DNA from: Isochrysis galbana
Lineage: Eukaryota > Haptophyta > Isochrysidales > Isochrysidaceae
DNA: 64,000 nucleotides
Assembly: GCA_018136815.1 (NCBI GenBank)
Contig: CM030938.1
Coordinates: 2,767,289 to 2,831,288 of the forward strand
Direction: 5' to 3'
Under the pieces are notes generated by a model that ran no database searches, had not been told where the DNA came from, and saw nothing but the letters and a program-made list of their open reading frames with translations. Positions 30,560 through 39,602 of this stretch are shown one piece after another. A program made the translations under genes and the position numbers. Every line of letters begins with the position of its first letter. Position 1 is the first letter of the stretch.

Positions 30560-30599
30560 TTGTTTGTTGTATTCACGACCACATTTTTTTTGTACCGAC

Positions 30600-30646
30600 G
30601 CATTGCGTATTGGGAAACGAGGGGTACCAAATGAAGGCAAACGACC
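30600..30646 (-). promoter_or_regulatory. Family G motif, copy 3, upstream of the coiled-coil ORF
   Basis: On the minus strand the 47-bp motif is followed by gtcggtacaaaaaaaatg and then, about 40 bases after the motif, by the ATG at 30559. This is the only copy placed in promoter position before a clear ORF. The TATA-like element is weaker than in copies 1 and 4. Confidence 0.5.
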
Positions 30647-30866
30647 TTGGGGCTCAGCCCCTGGCCCCCCCTGCCTCTCCCTCGCTCGCCTCGCTGGCCT
30701 TGGGTGCAGCCCTGAGGCCCCTGTCTGCCTGGCGACCAGGGACGGGGGGGGGGTCAGTACGAGAGCAGGCCCATGCGGGCCTGGGAGTGCGGCTCGCGAC
30801 CCGCGCCCACTAGGGGTCTGGGCTGAATTGATGAGTGCCCTGCCCCTGCCAGAGGGCAGGGGCTGA
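30647..30866 (+). repeat. Repeat family B-related copy
   Basis: Contains the hairpin ggggctcagcccc, ctgcctctccctcgctcgcc, tgtctgcctggcgaccaggg, gagagcaggcccatgcgggc and tgcccctgccagagggcagg, read partly in reverse relative to copy 1. It is sandwiched between two family G motifs. Confidence 0.55.
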
Positions 30867-30926
30867 GGTCGTTTGCCTTCATTTGGTACCCCTCGTTTCC
30901 AAATACGCGATGCGTCGGTATAAAAG
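30867..30926 (+). promoter_or_regulatory. Family G motif, copy 4, followed by TATA box
   Basis: Identical in sequence and context to copy 1 at 29170: 47-bp motif, then gtcggTATAAAAG. It starts the second unit of the segmental duplication. Confidence 0.5.
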
Positions 30927-31442
30927 AAATCCCCTCCTGTGGGGACTCTCACCCTACCATGAGCCCCCCTCCCCCCCCCGCGAGCACCCCCAAGAAGAGG
31001 CCCAGGAGCACCCCGTACGCGACGATAACGGCGTCGCCTTGGCTCGGCATGAGGGCGCGCCCCGAGAGGGCCTGGTAGACGCCCACGGCGAGCATGGCGT
31101 AGCCCGTCCCCTTGTGCGCGACCCGCCACACGGCGCGGCGTGTGGTGCGGGCGGCGGGCGGGCCGCGCACGAGCGCGTTGAGCGGCTGCAGCAGGGCGAG
31201 GGCGAGGGCGAAGGCGACGGCCCCGAGCGTATGATGGGGGTGCGAGAAGTGGCGCCCTCGGGGCACCCACGCGACGGCGAGCGCGACGCCGGCGGCGGCC
31301 ACCGCAAAGCCCGCTTACCTGCGAGAGCGAGGGGGGGTGCCTTGTTTCGTGGGAGGGAGGGCCGATGGGGGGGGGAGGAGGAGGGAGAAACACACCTGCA
31401 CCACGCGATGCACACGGAGCCAGAGGCCGCCGGTGAGCCGGG
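30867..31442 (+). repeat. Segmental duplication, unit 2 (partner 29170-29772)
   Basis: Second near-identical copy with the b561 fragment. It differs by homopolymer length and by a short insertion near the donor-like site (gtggtgcaggtgtg here, gtggtgtg in unit 1). Confidence 0.85.
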
Positions 31443-31515
31443 AGCGCCAAGCGAGCGAGAAAAAGGCGCCCGAGGGGAGGAGCACGCTGGTTGGCGACGC
31501 GCGGTGCCTTCAAAC
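30955..31515 (-). CDS. Cytochrome b561-domain gene, partial, copy 2
   Basis: Contains the same three helices as copy 1 plus a longer upstream exon-like frame reading GAFFSLAWRSRLTGGLWLRV and HRVVQ, which fits the start of a b561 core ('W ... VHR ..Q') and ends at a good donor, cag|gtgtgt. The phase does not match the obvious acceptor 130 bases on (tctcgcag); a GC donor or an indel would be needed. This copy looks more intact than copy 1, but the N-terminus cannot be traced past about 31515. Predicted role: transmembrane ascorbate- or ferric-linked electron transfer. Confidence 0.5.
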
Positions 31516-31552
31516 CCTTCGCCGGGTAGCGGGGGGGGGTGCTCCTGGGATT

Positions 31553-32437
31553 TCAGATCCCCGACAGCGAATAGCGTGTACAGCCACGGAAGCATTTGAT
31601 ATGGTATAGTAGGCTCTGCCCGAGGGTATACCCGGCTTCGAAGTTCCAGAGCTTACGCGGGGGCGGTACGGCGCACCCTTTTCGACGCACGAGGACGCGA
31701 AAGCCAACCGACTTCCTGCGGCTTTTGAGGACGCGAAAGTCGGACATGTGCAAGAAGCGGGAGCTAAATACCAACATATCTCCGGGCGTGAAATCCAAAT
31801 ACTTCGCACATCGGCTGATCTTGGACTCCCTTTCGTGCCGAGGGGTCACGAACATCAATGTTTGGTTGTCGTCTGCAAGCCTCACACGGCCATTCTCTCC
31901 TTCATTGGAATCAAATATGAACATGTTACCCCAGTTTTGTTCGTGCTCGTTTTCAAGAAGCATCCAAACTTGGAACCCGTCGTTCGGATAGAATTCCCAC
32001 TGGATGTCATTGTGGATCTGGGGAAAGTACGCGCCCTCTTTGGACAGTACATCCAAGACGATCAAGTCCTCAAGCTTGAGCTCGCGCCCATCACAATGAA
32101 TGTGCGGCAAAATCATCTTGAGCAACGCATCGATATCCCCCCGCGCGACCTTCCGCTTCAATGCTTGTACATACTCCGAGGCGCCCAAGCAGAAGGCCCA
32201 CTCATCGTGTCCTCTCTTGCAGTCGTATGGGGTGGTGGGCAATAAGTCGTCCCTTCTGACATTGCGAATATCGAAGACTTGTGAGAAATGAGCATACAAA
32301 TTGCGGTTGGTCCTCAACCGAGCCGCTGTCACGCGGTCAATGTACGCGTTCTTGAGACGCTCATGGCACAATAGCAGTGTGATCACACAAGCCAACAGGA
32401 CGCAGAGCACCAGGGCACACGTGGGCTTGGTACGCAT
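31553..32437 (-). CDS. Type II membrane protein with 2OG-Fe(II) oxygenase-like fold
   Basis: A 294-residue protein beginning MRTKPTCALVLCVLLACVIT, a clear signal anchor (residues about 7-24). The body holds the pattern of a 2-oxoglutarate/Fe(II) dioxygenase: an H-x-D pair in YFPQIHNDIQWEF (His142, Asp144), a distal His in DMLVFSSRFLHMSDFR (about His230) and Arg residues 10-17 positions later (RRKSVGFRVLV) that could bind 2-oxoglutarate. The spacing fits the family, but the substrate is unknown. A type II anchor points to the ER or Golgi lumen, where such enzymes hydroxylate proteins or glycans. The frame is open 11 codons upstream of this first ATG. The FkbM gene ends 58 bases upstream on the same strand. 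One exon. Confidence 0.6.
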   Translation of the reverse strand: MRTKPTCALVLCVLLACVITLLLCHERLKNAYIDRVTAARLRTNRNLYAHFSQVFDIRNVRRDDLLPTTPYDCKRGHDEWAFCLGASEYVQALKRKVARGDIDALLKMILPHIHCDGRELKLEDLIVLDVLSKEGAYFPQIHNDIQWEFYPNDGFQVWMLLENEHEQNWGNMFIFDSNEGENGRVRLADDNQTLMFVTPRHERESKISRCAKYLDFTPGDMLVFSSRFLHMSDFRVLKSRRKSVGFRVLVRRKGCAVPPPRKLWNFEAGYTLGQSLLYHIKCFRGCTRYSLSGI

Positions 32438-32495
32438 GATTCTCCTTACCCAATCACGAGCGAAAAACACAGACTGAGGATGCGCACGTATTCCG

Positions 32496-33239
32496 TCACT
32501 GCGGGTCGCGCACCCCGACCCAGTCGCCGCCCGTGCGGTCCCAGGACTCGCGGAGGCGGAAGCCGGCGGCGGCCACCTCGGCCGCGAGCAGCTGAGCGGA
32601 GGCGTTGTGCGCGGCCAGGTGGCGGTGCGCGACCTCGAAGGAGAGGGCGGCGGTGCGCCGGAGGGTGCGCCGCGCGCCGCGGAGGACGCTCAGCTCGCTC
32701 CCCTGCACGTCGAGCTTCATGAGCCGCACCCGCCGGACGGCGGCGAGCTCGGCGTCGGCCGTGCTCACCTCGACGCGGATCGGCGCGTGCATCTGGTCGG
32801 TCGCGCGGTCGGGCACGGGCACGTGGAGCACGGCGTTGCCCGAGTTGCGCGCCTGCACGAAGAGCGAGGCCGCGCGCTGCGGGCGCGCGCCGAGTGCGAG
32901 CTGCTTGACGACGGCGCGGTCGGCGAAGCCGGGGTTGGCGCGGACGGACGCGTTGAGTAGACGGACGTTGTCGGGCACGGGCTCGAAGGCGTGCACCGTG
33001 GCGCCGAGGGCGAGCATGAGGAGCGTGCAGCTGCCGATGTTGGCGCCGACGTCGACGAAGACGCCGCCGCCCGCCGCGACCTCCGGCCTCTCCCACGTGC
33101 TCGCGAGGGTGTCGCAGCCCGTCCATCGCCCGTGCTTGCGCACGTAGTCGCCGATGGTGTCGGCGCCCTCCTGGAGGCACTGCGTGAAGGCGAGGCCGCG
33201 CGCGCGCACCGCGAAGGGCTGCCCGGTAGCGCACGTCAT
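32496..33239 (-). CDS. FkbM-family SAM-dependent methyltransferase
   Basis: A 247-residue single-exon protein. The SAM-binding motif GVFVDVGANIGSCTLLMLAL (about residues 59-78) is followed by the acidic motif VHAFEPVPDNVRLLNASV, and later by RLMKLDVQGSELSVLRGA, the hallmark set of the FkbM family (MTF_21). Known members O-methylate sugars or small molecules. The first in-frame ATG is at 33239; the frame extends 21 codons further into GC-rich sequence with only a TTG start. No clear signal peptide is visible. The gene lies 58 bases upstream of the 2OG oxygenase-like gene on the same strand, so the two could share regulation. Very GC-rich codon use at third positions. Confidence 0.82.
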   Translation of the reverse strand: MTCATGQPFAVRARGLAFTQCLQEGADTIGDYVRKHGRWTGCDTLASTWERPEVAAGGGVFVDVGANIGSCTLLMLALGATVHAFEPVPDNVRLLNASVRANPGFADRAVVKQLALGARPQRAASLFVQARNSGNAVLHVPVPDRATDQMHAPIRVEVSTADAELAAVRRVRLMKLDVQGSELSVLRGARRTLRRTAALSFEVAHRHLAAHNASAQLLAAEVAAAGFRLRESWDRTGGDWVGVRDPQ

Positions 33240-33640
33240 TCCCTCCCCCCACTGCGCGCGTGCGCGCGCTTTCCCCCTCCCACCGCTCGCGCGAGGGGTC
33301 AATCTGACAGAATGCGCGCGGCGGCGCGCGCGCGCGCTTTCTTCTCTCGCCCCGCGCGCTTTATTCTTTTTTCACCGCGCGGACTCGCCCCCGCGCCGCC
33401 AGGACTCCCTCGCGCGCGCTTTTCTTCCCTATCGAGTGGAGCGGCGGGGGTGTGTCCTGCGCGGGTCCTCTGTCCGACCATCCATAGCCCCCAACCCACA
33501 GCCCCTCTACCCCATCCCCCACCCCCACCCCCAGCCCCACCCCCAGCCCCCGGCGCGCGATCCTCTCGCCTCTCTCCACCTCCGCCCCGCCCTCCCCCAT
33601 CCCACCCCGCCGCCCTTCCGCCCCGCCGCCCAGACTAATG
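33240..33640. other. GC-rich low-complexity upstream region
   Basis: Runs of gcgcgcgcg and ccccaccccca. Upstream region of the FkbM gene. No gene is supportable; open frames here are compositional. Confidence 0.5.
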
Positions 33641-34609
33641 TGGTATTTCAAAGTGGCGCCACCAAATTTCAAAGTGGCGCGGCGCGATGCGTGGCGTTGC
33701 ATTAGATTGTGCGCGCGTTGCGTTAGATTTTGCGAGAGCATGTTCGGGTCGAGTTCTTCTCGTCGGCGCAGGAAAGGATGGTGACACGCTGCGTGCTGGG
33801 TGCGACAGACGGACCTGCAAGTGAGAGTGGTAGTGTCTTCCGGTTCTTCTTCCTCATCTTGGTCATGAGGGGGGGAGGCAAATTGTGTGGTGGTGGGTGT
33901 TCCCGATCCCGACGTGCAGTCGCTTGCGTGTCCGTTCGGTCGCGTTGAGTGGGCTGTTGGGTCTCCCTCGCTTTCTGCCTTGTCCTTGAGCTTTCTCTCG
34001 AGCTTTCTCTCGATCTTGCTCTCGATCGCGCGTTCATTTTCAGCGGCCTTCAGCCTCGGTCCCTTGGTCAATCCTCCTCCCTCGATTGCGTCATGTTTTG
34101 AGCCGTGTTTCTGTTCTTGTTCTTGTTCGTTCTCGATTTGGCTACGGCCACCCTTCATTCTCAGTCCGGCTATGCGCCCTACGTAACGTTCTCATTAGGG
34201 ATGTGCGCCCCGAGTGAGACTTGCTTGTCTTCAAACCAACAATGTGCAATGTGTTCTTCGTGTTGGTTTAACGTTTGTTTGTGCATGTCAGACTTGCGTG
34301 TGCCTCATGGGGACGCCTGTGAGTGTGCTGTGCAAGTTTGACTCGCGCGGACGCTCGACATTTAGTCGGGGGGTGTCGGATCCAGAGTATTTCCACAATA
34401 CTCTAGACGGATCCGATGGCTTGTGTGTCTTTTAACTTTAGGATGGGCATTGCTTCTTGAGGGGTGATCGCCGTTTACTTCGGGACTCTTCGTTGTGGCT
34501 TCGTTTCGGTTGGCTGCATTTCTCTCCGGACCCGTTTCTTTGATTGTGGTGACTGTTTACGTGAGTTTTCGGAGTGTCCCTTTGTTGCCTCTGCGGTTTT
34601 GTGGGTGAT
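33641..34609. other. No gene recognised; short direct repeats and a 41-nt palindrome
   Basis: Contains tttcaaagtggcgc twice (33647, 33667) and gcgttgcattagattgtgcg versus gcgttgcgttagattttgcg. At 34376-34416 there is an interrupted palindrome, TCGGATCC-AGAGTATT ... AATACTCT-agac-GGATCCGA. T-rich sequence at 33960-34140 (tctcgagctttctctcgat) resembles retroelement UTR. No supportable ORF. Confidence 0.45.
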
Positions 34610-35030
34610 GTGTCATCGTGGCTTGTGTCGCCATGTAGCGCGCGCGCTCCCTCTCTCATTCTCAAGACCGTGCTCTATGCCCCCTTGAGACTTGCCCCAC
34701 GAACAAGCACTCGCTTGTTTCGACAGGGTCCCGGCCCGGAGGCCTTCTCTATTAGATCGTCCCTCTCGTGTGCTGTGGCTAGTGTGACTGTGTGGTGTGG
34801 TGTGGGTGTGCTGCATGCTGGTTGCTGCCAGCATGCAGGTTGTGGGCTCTCCGTTCTCGGTGGTGCGCGGGCGTGGCCCGCTGGCTCTTGCGCCCACCTG
34901 GTCGGGCGGGTCGTCCTGGCGCGGTCGCTTCGGCGACAGAGGTGTGTCCATGAACGCTTCGTCCATGGCGGCGGCAGCGAGGGCGGGAGGCGGCGAGCGC
35001 TCCATGACCCTATCAGTTTACTGATAGTTG
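34610..35030 (-). mobile_element. Family E retroelement 5' part, copy with variant hairpin
   Basis: On the minus strand the hairpin CTATCAGTAAACTGATAG (35010-35027) is followed by ggtc and an ATG starting MERSPPPALAAAAMDEAFMD, related to the MER-starting ORFs at 3493 and 47745. Both hairpin arms differ from the other copies in a matching way. The frame continues (PLSPKRPRQDDPPDQVGARA) with no recognisable domain and ends in low-complexity sequence. Confidence 0.55.
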
Positions 35031-35791
35031 AAGGGATACAAGATATAAGCGTGGCTACAACTTTGAGTCCCAAAGCCACGTGCGAGGCAAGATTTAAAAG
35101 GTTTTCTTTTCAGTATCAGTACAACAAATTAAGTAGCTCGTGCTTGTAGCCCCCAATGTTCCGGGAGACCGCAAGCGTAGGGATGGAGCACAGGGAACAA
35201 TAAGAACAAATTGGAGGCGACAAACCACAACAAAATCACAGCAGTCTCGGTCGAGGTGAAAATCAGCCCCGGCGTTTCCACACGCAACTAAACATGAGAG
35301 AAGGAGGTAGGAATGAGTGCACGACGCTCAATCAAGGTTCCGGGAAACATTTGGGAGCGCAATGCGAAGCAAGGCACTCTTGCGGCTACAGAAGCGCTGA
35401 TGCACTTTGACTACTTCCAAGGTGGCGAGCACTCAAATGGGGAGCTACTGCGCACGTTACGTATCCACAACGTCCGAGGCACGTTGACTCTCGTGTGAGG
35501 CAAAACAAATCAGTGCAGCGCCAGGAAGCAGCCAATGGTAGTGAGCTTCACATCTGCATCTGGAAGAGATACTGCATCTGCACTCATGCCAATGATATTG
35601 GAACCTAGAGGGCAGACGGCTTCACTGCCCGGGACGACATCGTCGGTCGGCTGCAGCAGCGAGAAACGAACTCATCACGAGTGAATGATCTCAGCAGGTG
35701 ATGCGCGCAGCAAGGACCAGGTCAATCGGTATAGGAGGGTGTCAACACTCAAAGATAAGAGAACATTGTGCTCGGGCCATGAACTCAAAGT
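35031..35791. other. No gene recognised
   Basis: 3' flank of the PX-domain gene on the minus strand. A 61-residue plus-strand ORF at 35313-35498 (MSARRSIKVPGNIWERNAKQ) is short and without similarity I recognise. Confidence 0.4.
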
Positions 35792-36822
35792 CTACATGGG
35801 CAGCCGGACAAGCTCCTTAGCCACCACTGCAGCGATGGGAAGAATTACAACCGACACCCAGATGGCGAGAAACGTTGAGGTAGGAGAGGCCCAGGGCTTT
35901 TTTGCCGCTTTCTTCGCCTGTGGGGACACGAGCGCCCATGAGTACACACAAGCACCGACACGCTTGGCGGCCTCGTTTGTGGAGCGTGAGGCAAGCGAGC
36001 CTGGCAAGCAAGTGGAGATGTGGAAAAGACCGTGGAGAAGGCATTGAACCCTTGAGCGTACCGGTGTATCCTCATTGGCCTCTTGCTTCTCTGTCTCAGA
36101 ATCGAAGAGCACTTTCTTGCAAGCATCGCGAGCATGCTCGTCGTGACCAGCCGCCTTCAGCTTGCTCGACACCTCCTCGTGAATAGCGCCGTAGACGGAA
36201 GTCGGAGCCTTCAGCCAGCTTATTGTAGAGCGCGGCGTAGTGGACGGCGTAGCTGAAGGGGTTCGATAAGCACCAGCCACCGGGGATGCAGTCTGCCCGA
36301 GAAGAAAGCGGAGTGCAGCGGGACCCTCTTCTTGCAGGAAGGAGGTGGGCAGGGCGGCGAGGTATGCCTTGAGGAGCGACTCCATGGCGGTGGCACGTGT
36401 ATCGAGGAACGTCGGCTCGAGCATGGCCTTCGATGAGCGGAACCCGTGCACGTTAAACTTGGGGATCTTGTCGGCCGAGGCCCGTAGGTTGTCGGCACAC
36501 TCCCGGTTTAGCTCGTTGATTGCCAGGCGGAGATCGTTCCTGTAGAGCTCCGGCAGGGGCCAGACAGGATGAGCGAACGAGAGGACGGGATACATCCATG
36601 GTGACCATGCTGCGCCTTCACCTCTTCCTTCCCCCTCCTCCCCCCCCCCCCCCCCGCCCTCATGCAGTCCCCTGTGGGTGGGATCGAGAGCGCTCACCAG
36701 CGCCGCTCAAGCCTCCACTCTTGGTCTCCCTCGGAGACGAGGAGCTTGTAGACGGCGTACGGCCGTTTCTCGCCGACCACCTTATGTCCCTCCACCTTGA
36801 CTTCCACCGCCGGCGCGCCCAT
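35792..36822 (-). CDS. PX-domain protein with C-terminal membrane anchor (two exons)
   Basis: Exon 1 is 36822-36698 (ATG at 36822) and exon 2 is 36539-35792; the intron 36697-36540 has GTGAGC...CTACAG and splits a Trp codon. The product is 290 residues. Residues 6-90 fit a phosphoinositide-binding PX domain: VEVKVEGHKVV, YAVYKLLV, EWRLERRW at the splice site, then NDLRLAINEL and IPKFNVHGF. PX proteins bind phosphatidylinositol phosphates on endosomes or vacuoles. The C-terminus ends with STFLAIWVSVVILPIAAVVA and a short tail, a tail-anchor-like helix. Between them is a low-similarity helical region (SVYGAIHEEVSSKLKAAGHD). The PX basic pocket is not fully convincing, so a diverged member is likely. 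Confidence 0.6.
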
Positions 36823-37640
36823 CGCTCTGAGCGCTTTGGGAGAGAGGGGGGGGAGAGGGAGGGGGGAGAGGGGGGGAGGGGCGCAAGTGGGGGAGAGAGA
36901 GGAGGAGGGGGCAGAGGCTGGCGGCCCCCAATGCGATCGGCCAGAGAGGTAAGAAATCACCACGCGGGAGAAGGGAAGCGCGGCTACCTGCCCGGTCCGG
37001 CCTGTCGCGGCAAGGGGGAAGGGGCGGGGCGGGCGGGAGGGCGGGGAGGGGGGGGGCGGGAGGGGGAAAGAGGCGGGAGGAGAGCAGCTCTCTCTCTCTC
37101 TCTCACTCTCTCTCTCTCTCCTCACCTCGCGCGGGACTTGCGGGCCCCACCAGAAGAACCCTCTCCTACGGCTGTCTTTTCACAGTCACTCGGAGGAGCC
37201 CGGCTTGCGACGCTGCCCGCCCTGGCCGAGCGGGAGCCGCCGCGCGCGAGAGAGAGGGGGGCGGGGGGCGGGGGGGGGGGGGGGAGACAGGCTCAGTGCA
37301 TCTCTCTCTCGCCCGCCCCTCGTGGGGAACGCCCACGAAACTAATTAAGAGACGCTGATGACGAGTTGATGAACGACGGTTTTGACGGTTCCATCCATCT
37401 TCCTGAGGAGTACGAGGACGTACTGTTCCCCGCCATCCCCGGGGGGGGGGGGGGGGGGGGGCTATGGGAGGAGCACTTGCCACTCTTTAGTGGAAGTGGC
37501 GACGCTCGTCGTGTCGCCGTCTCCCGCGCGCGAGGTGGCGCGCACGGTCTCTTGTGGTCTTGTGCTTCTCGTGGAGCGGTCAAAGTCTATCCTCGGTATT
37601 TACTCCGTCAGAGCAAGAGCAAGCCTGATCTCACCGTCGA
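36823..37640. repeat. Purine/pyrimidine low-complexity region, no gene
   Basis: GGGAGAGG and G-homopolymer runs from 36840 to 37100, a CT run at 37085-37125, and G-runs at 37257-37285 and 37440-37460. Upstream region of the PX gene. Overlapping open frames on both strands follow composition only. Confidence 0.55.
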
Positions 37641-37795
37641 AGAAAAAAATCTTTTAATTATCTCGCCACGCGCGCGGCCTTGCTTAGTCCTCTACCATAG
37701 CCACGCCAGGTACATACACTCTCTCACTCCTCCCAACCTGCCTTGCGGCGACCCCGCTCGTGCTCTACCTAGGGGCTCGGGTCGTGGGGGGTGGT
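37640..37795 (+). repeat. Repeat family F (SINE-like), copy 4
   Basis: gaaaaaaatcttttaatta, tctcgccacgcgcgcggcct, then aacctgccttgcggcgacc, ccgctcgtgctctaccta and ggggctcgggtcgtggggg. The best-preserved 3' block of the family. Confidence 0.65.
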
Positions 37796-38221
37796 AGTGT
37801 GTAGTGTCGAGCGGAGTGTTCCTGTCCCTAACGGGTTCATTCCCGTCTTCCTCCCGTGTCCTGTGTCGCTAGGTGACCGGCTTCTTGTTTTCGTGTGCTT
37901 GAGTGCGATGGTGCGATTGTCGATGTCGATGTCGATTGTGTGTGGTTCGTGTTTTATTTAAGAGTGTAGAGTGTGAGCGTGAGTGATGAGTGACGTCGGT
38001 GGTTTATGTGAGTTTGTTTGTTATGTCTAGCGCCCGCGCCACAAGTTCAAAGACCAAAAGCGTTCAATTATCCCCATCCCTGCTAACACCTTTCATTGTC
38101 ACCTGGAGGTTACTTGTTACTTGAGTCAACTTGACACTTCACATGTTGAAACCACACACGTGGTCTGACTCCATTCACTCGATTTGGGGCAGGGTCGATA
38201 TATCGTTGAAATCACGATATC
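37796..38221. other. No gene recognised
   Basis: T/G-rich intergenic sequence. It ends with an inverted repeat, ATATCGT-7 nt-ACGATAT (38200-38220), directly before a LINE fragment, reminiscent of but not the same as the family E hairpin. Confidence 0.4.
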
Positions 38222-38598
38222 TCATGATATCCCATAGAAGAAGTCGCGCGTAAAACGCTAGAAGACATCAATGTTAAGGCGCTCACTAAGGCGTTCCTCG
38301 CGATGAGGAAAACGAAGAAGCAGAAATCCACACTACGATGGGAAAAAAGACTACCGGCCCTCTCAGGAAAATGGAAGCAAATATCGCAGCTGTACAAGTA
38401 CAACTTTCTGACCCCGAGGGACTCGTACATGCACTTCAAACACATTCTATATAGGAGAATAGCCACGGCGAACAGATTCGCGGACGATCCGACATGCCGC
38501 TTTTGCGGTATAGCCCCCGAAAGTTCCACGCATTTAGCCGTGCCCGTCTTCGAATTCATAGAGGGTCTTATAGGGATCAATCTTAGGCCGGGCTCAGA
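38222..38598 (+). pseudogene. LINE ORF2 C-terminal fragment
   Basis: Encodes RKTKKQKSTLRWEKRLPALS, YNFLTPRDSYMHFKHILYRR and a zinc-knuckle remnant CRFCGIAPESSTHLAVP with the last Cys lost. It corresponds to the WKHLARLYTLP/HFKHITHRR region of the other LINE fragments. It meets an oppositely oriented fragment tail to tail near 38600. Confidence 0.7.
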
Positions 38599-39420
38599 AG
38601 TAGCCCAACGTCTTTTTTGCTACCAAGTGGACAGGCCTCACCCCTCCTCGGGCGTTCCCTTTCGGGAAGACGAATAGGTTGTCTACAATGATTTCCTCCC
38701 TACTCCTTTCTGCCTTAGCCTTAGGTGAGAAGCGTGCGACTTTATTCAGTTCGCCTAGGATGTTGGTTATCTTGGTGCACTCACCCAGGTGGATCGAGGA
38801 TTCATCAGCTTCCCCACATATGCGGCACGTGTTGTCTCTGTCCGGAAAGCGGTTATATGTGCCCACTCGTCTATGTGTGATATGTTTAAAATGTAGGTGC
38901 ATGTCTCGCGCCGTTATCATTGGCGCGGTGTACAGCTTCGCGAGGTGCGCCCATGTGTCGCTTGGCGTTTGGAGTTTTTCCTCCCATTTGGTCGGCCCCG
39001 TGAGGTGTTTACGTTTGCAATGTTTGCGTTGGAGGGCCTCGGTTATATGTTCTACCCCGGTGCCGTCCAGCGGCGTCTTGCCGTCTAGTGTGTATTCGTC
39101 TGCTAGCGGGTATTCTAGTCTCTTGTTGGTTTTGTACCCTTCCCCCCAATGCGCCGGTGGGGATGAGTCCAAGTTTGTGGGTGCGGCGGGTAGTCTTTTT
39201 CCGATTATGGGTGTGCCCAGGTATGAGAGTTCCGCCTCATACCACCTTCCCTTGATGTTTGCGTAGTATTCCCCGTCTACCGTTATTCGCAGTTCGGGCG
39301 TCGTTTCCTCCGGATCGCGTTGGTCATCGGTCGCCTCGCGTCTCGTTGGTGCGCGCTCCGTTTCGTCCGCGTCATCTACCGCCGCCAGTAACGCCGTGAT
39401 GAATAGACGATGTGGGGGAT
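38599..39420 (-). pseudogene. LINE ORF2 C-terminal fragment, inverted
   Basis: Minus-strand frame encoding AELSYLGTPIIGKRLPAAPT, HWGEGYKTNKRLEYPLADEY, HLHFKHITHRRVGTYNRFPD and an intact C-x2-C ... H-x4-C knuckle (CRICGEADESSIHLGEC). It is the least damaged copy of this region in the window, and is truncated upstream near 39420 and downstream at 38600. Confidence 0.78.
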
Positions 39421-39602
39421 TTTGTGGGGTTGAACAGGCCCAATAAAGGGGGTCAAATCCAAGAGATACATGGTACGACCAGCCACCACCAGCCAGCAGG
39501 ACGAGGCCAGACCCGGCCAAATAAAAACACCTCGCCCAACCCTCCCTGCCCAGACTCGAACCGCAGTCCCCCTCCAAGGCAAGTCCTCGCATATGGGTAA
39601 AT

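Noticed and set aside
33361-34158. 265-codon minus-strand ORF with Glu/Gln/Lys-rich start
   Set aside because: Low-complexity composition, overlapping frames on both strands and no domain; probably reverse reading of T-rich retroelement UTR.
34376-34416. Rho-independent terminator
   Set aside because: The hairpin has no U-run and the genome is eukaryotic, so this reading does not apply.
39540-39600. tRNA-like sequence on the minus strand (ggttcgagtctgggca resembling a T-arm/B box)
   Set aside because: No matching acceptor stem or A box could be found at the right distance; likely a chance match or a SINE remnant.
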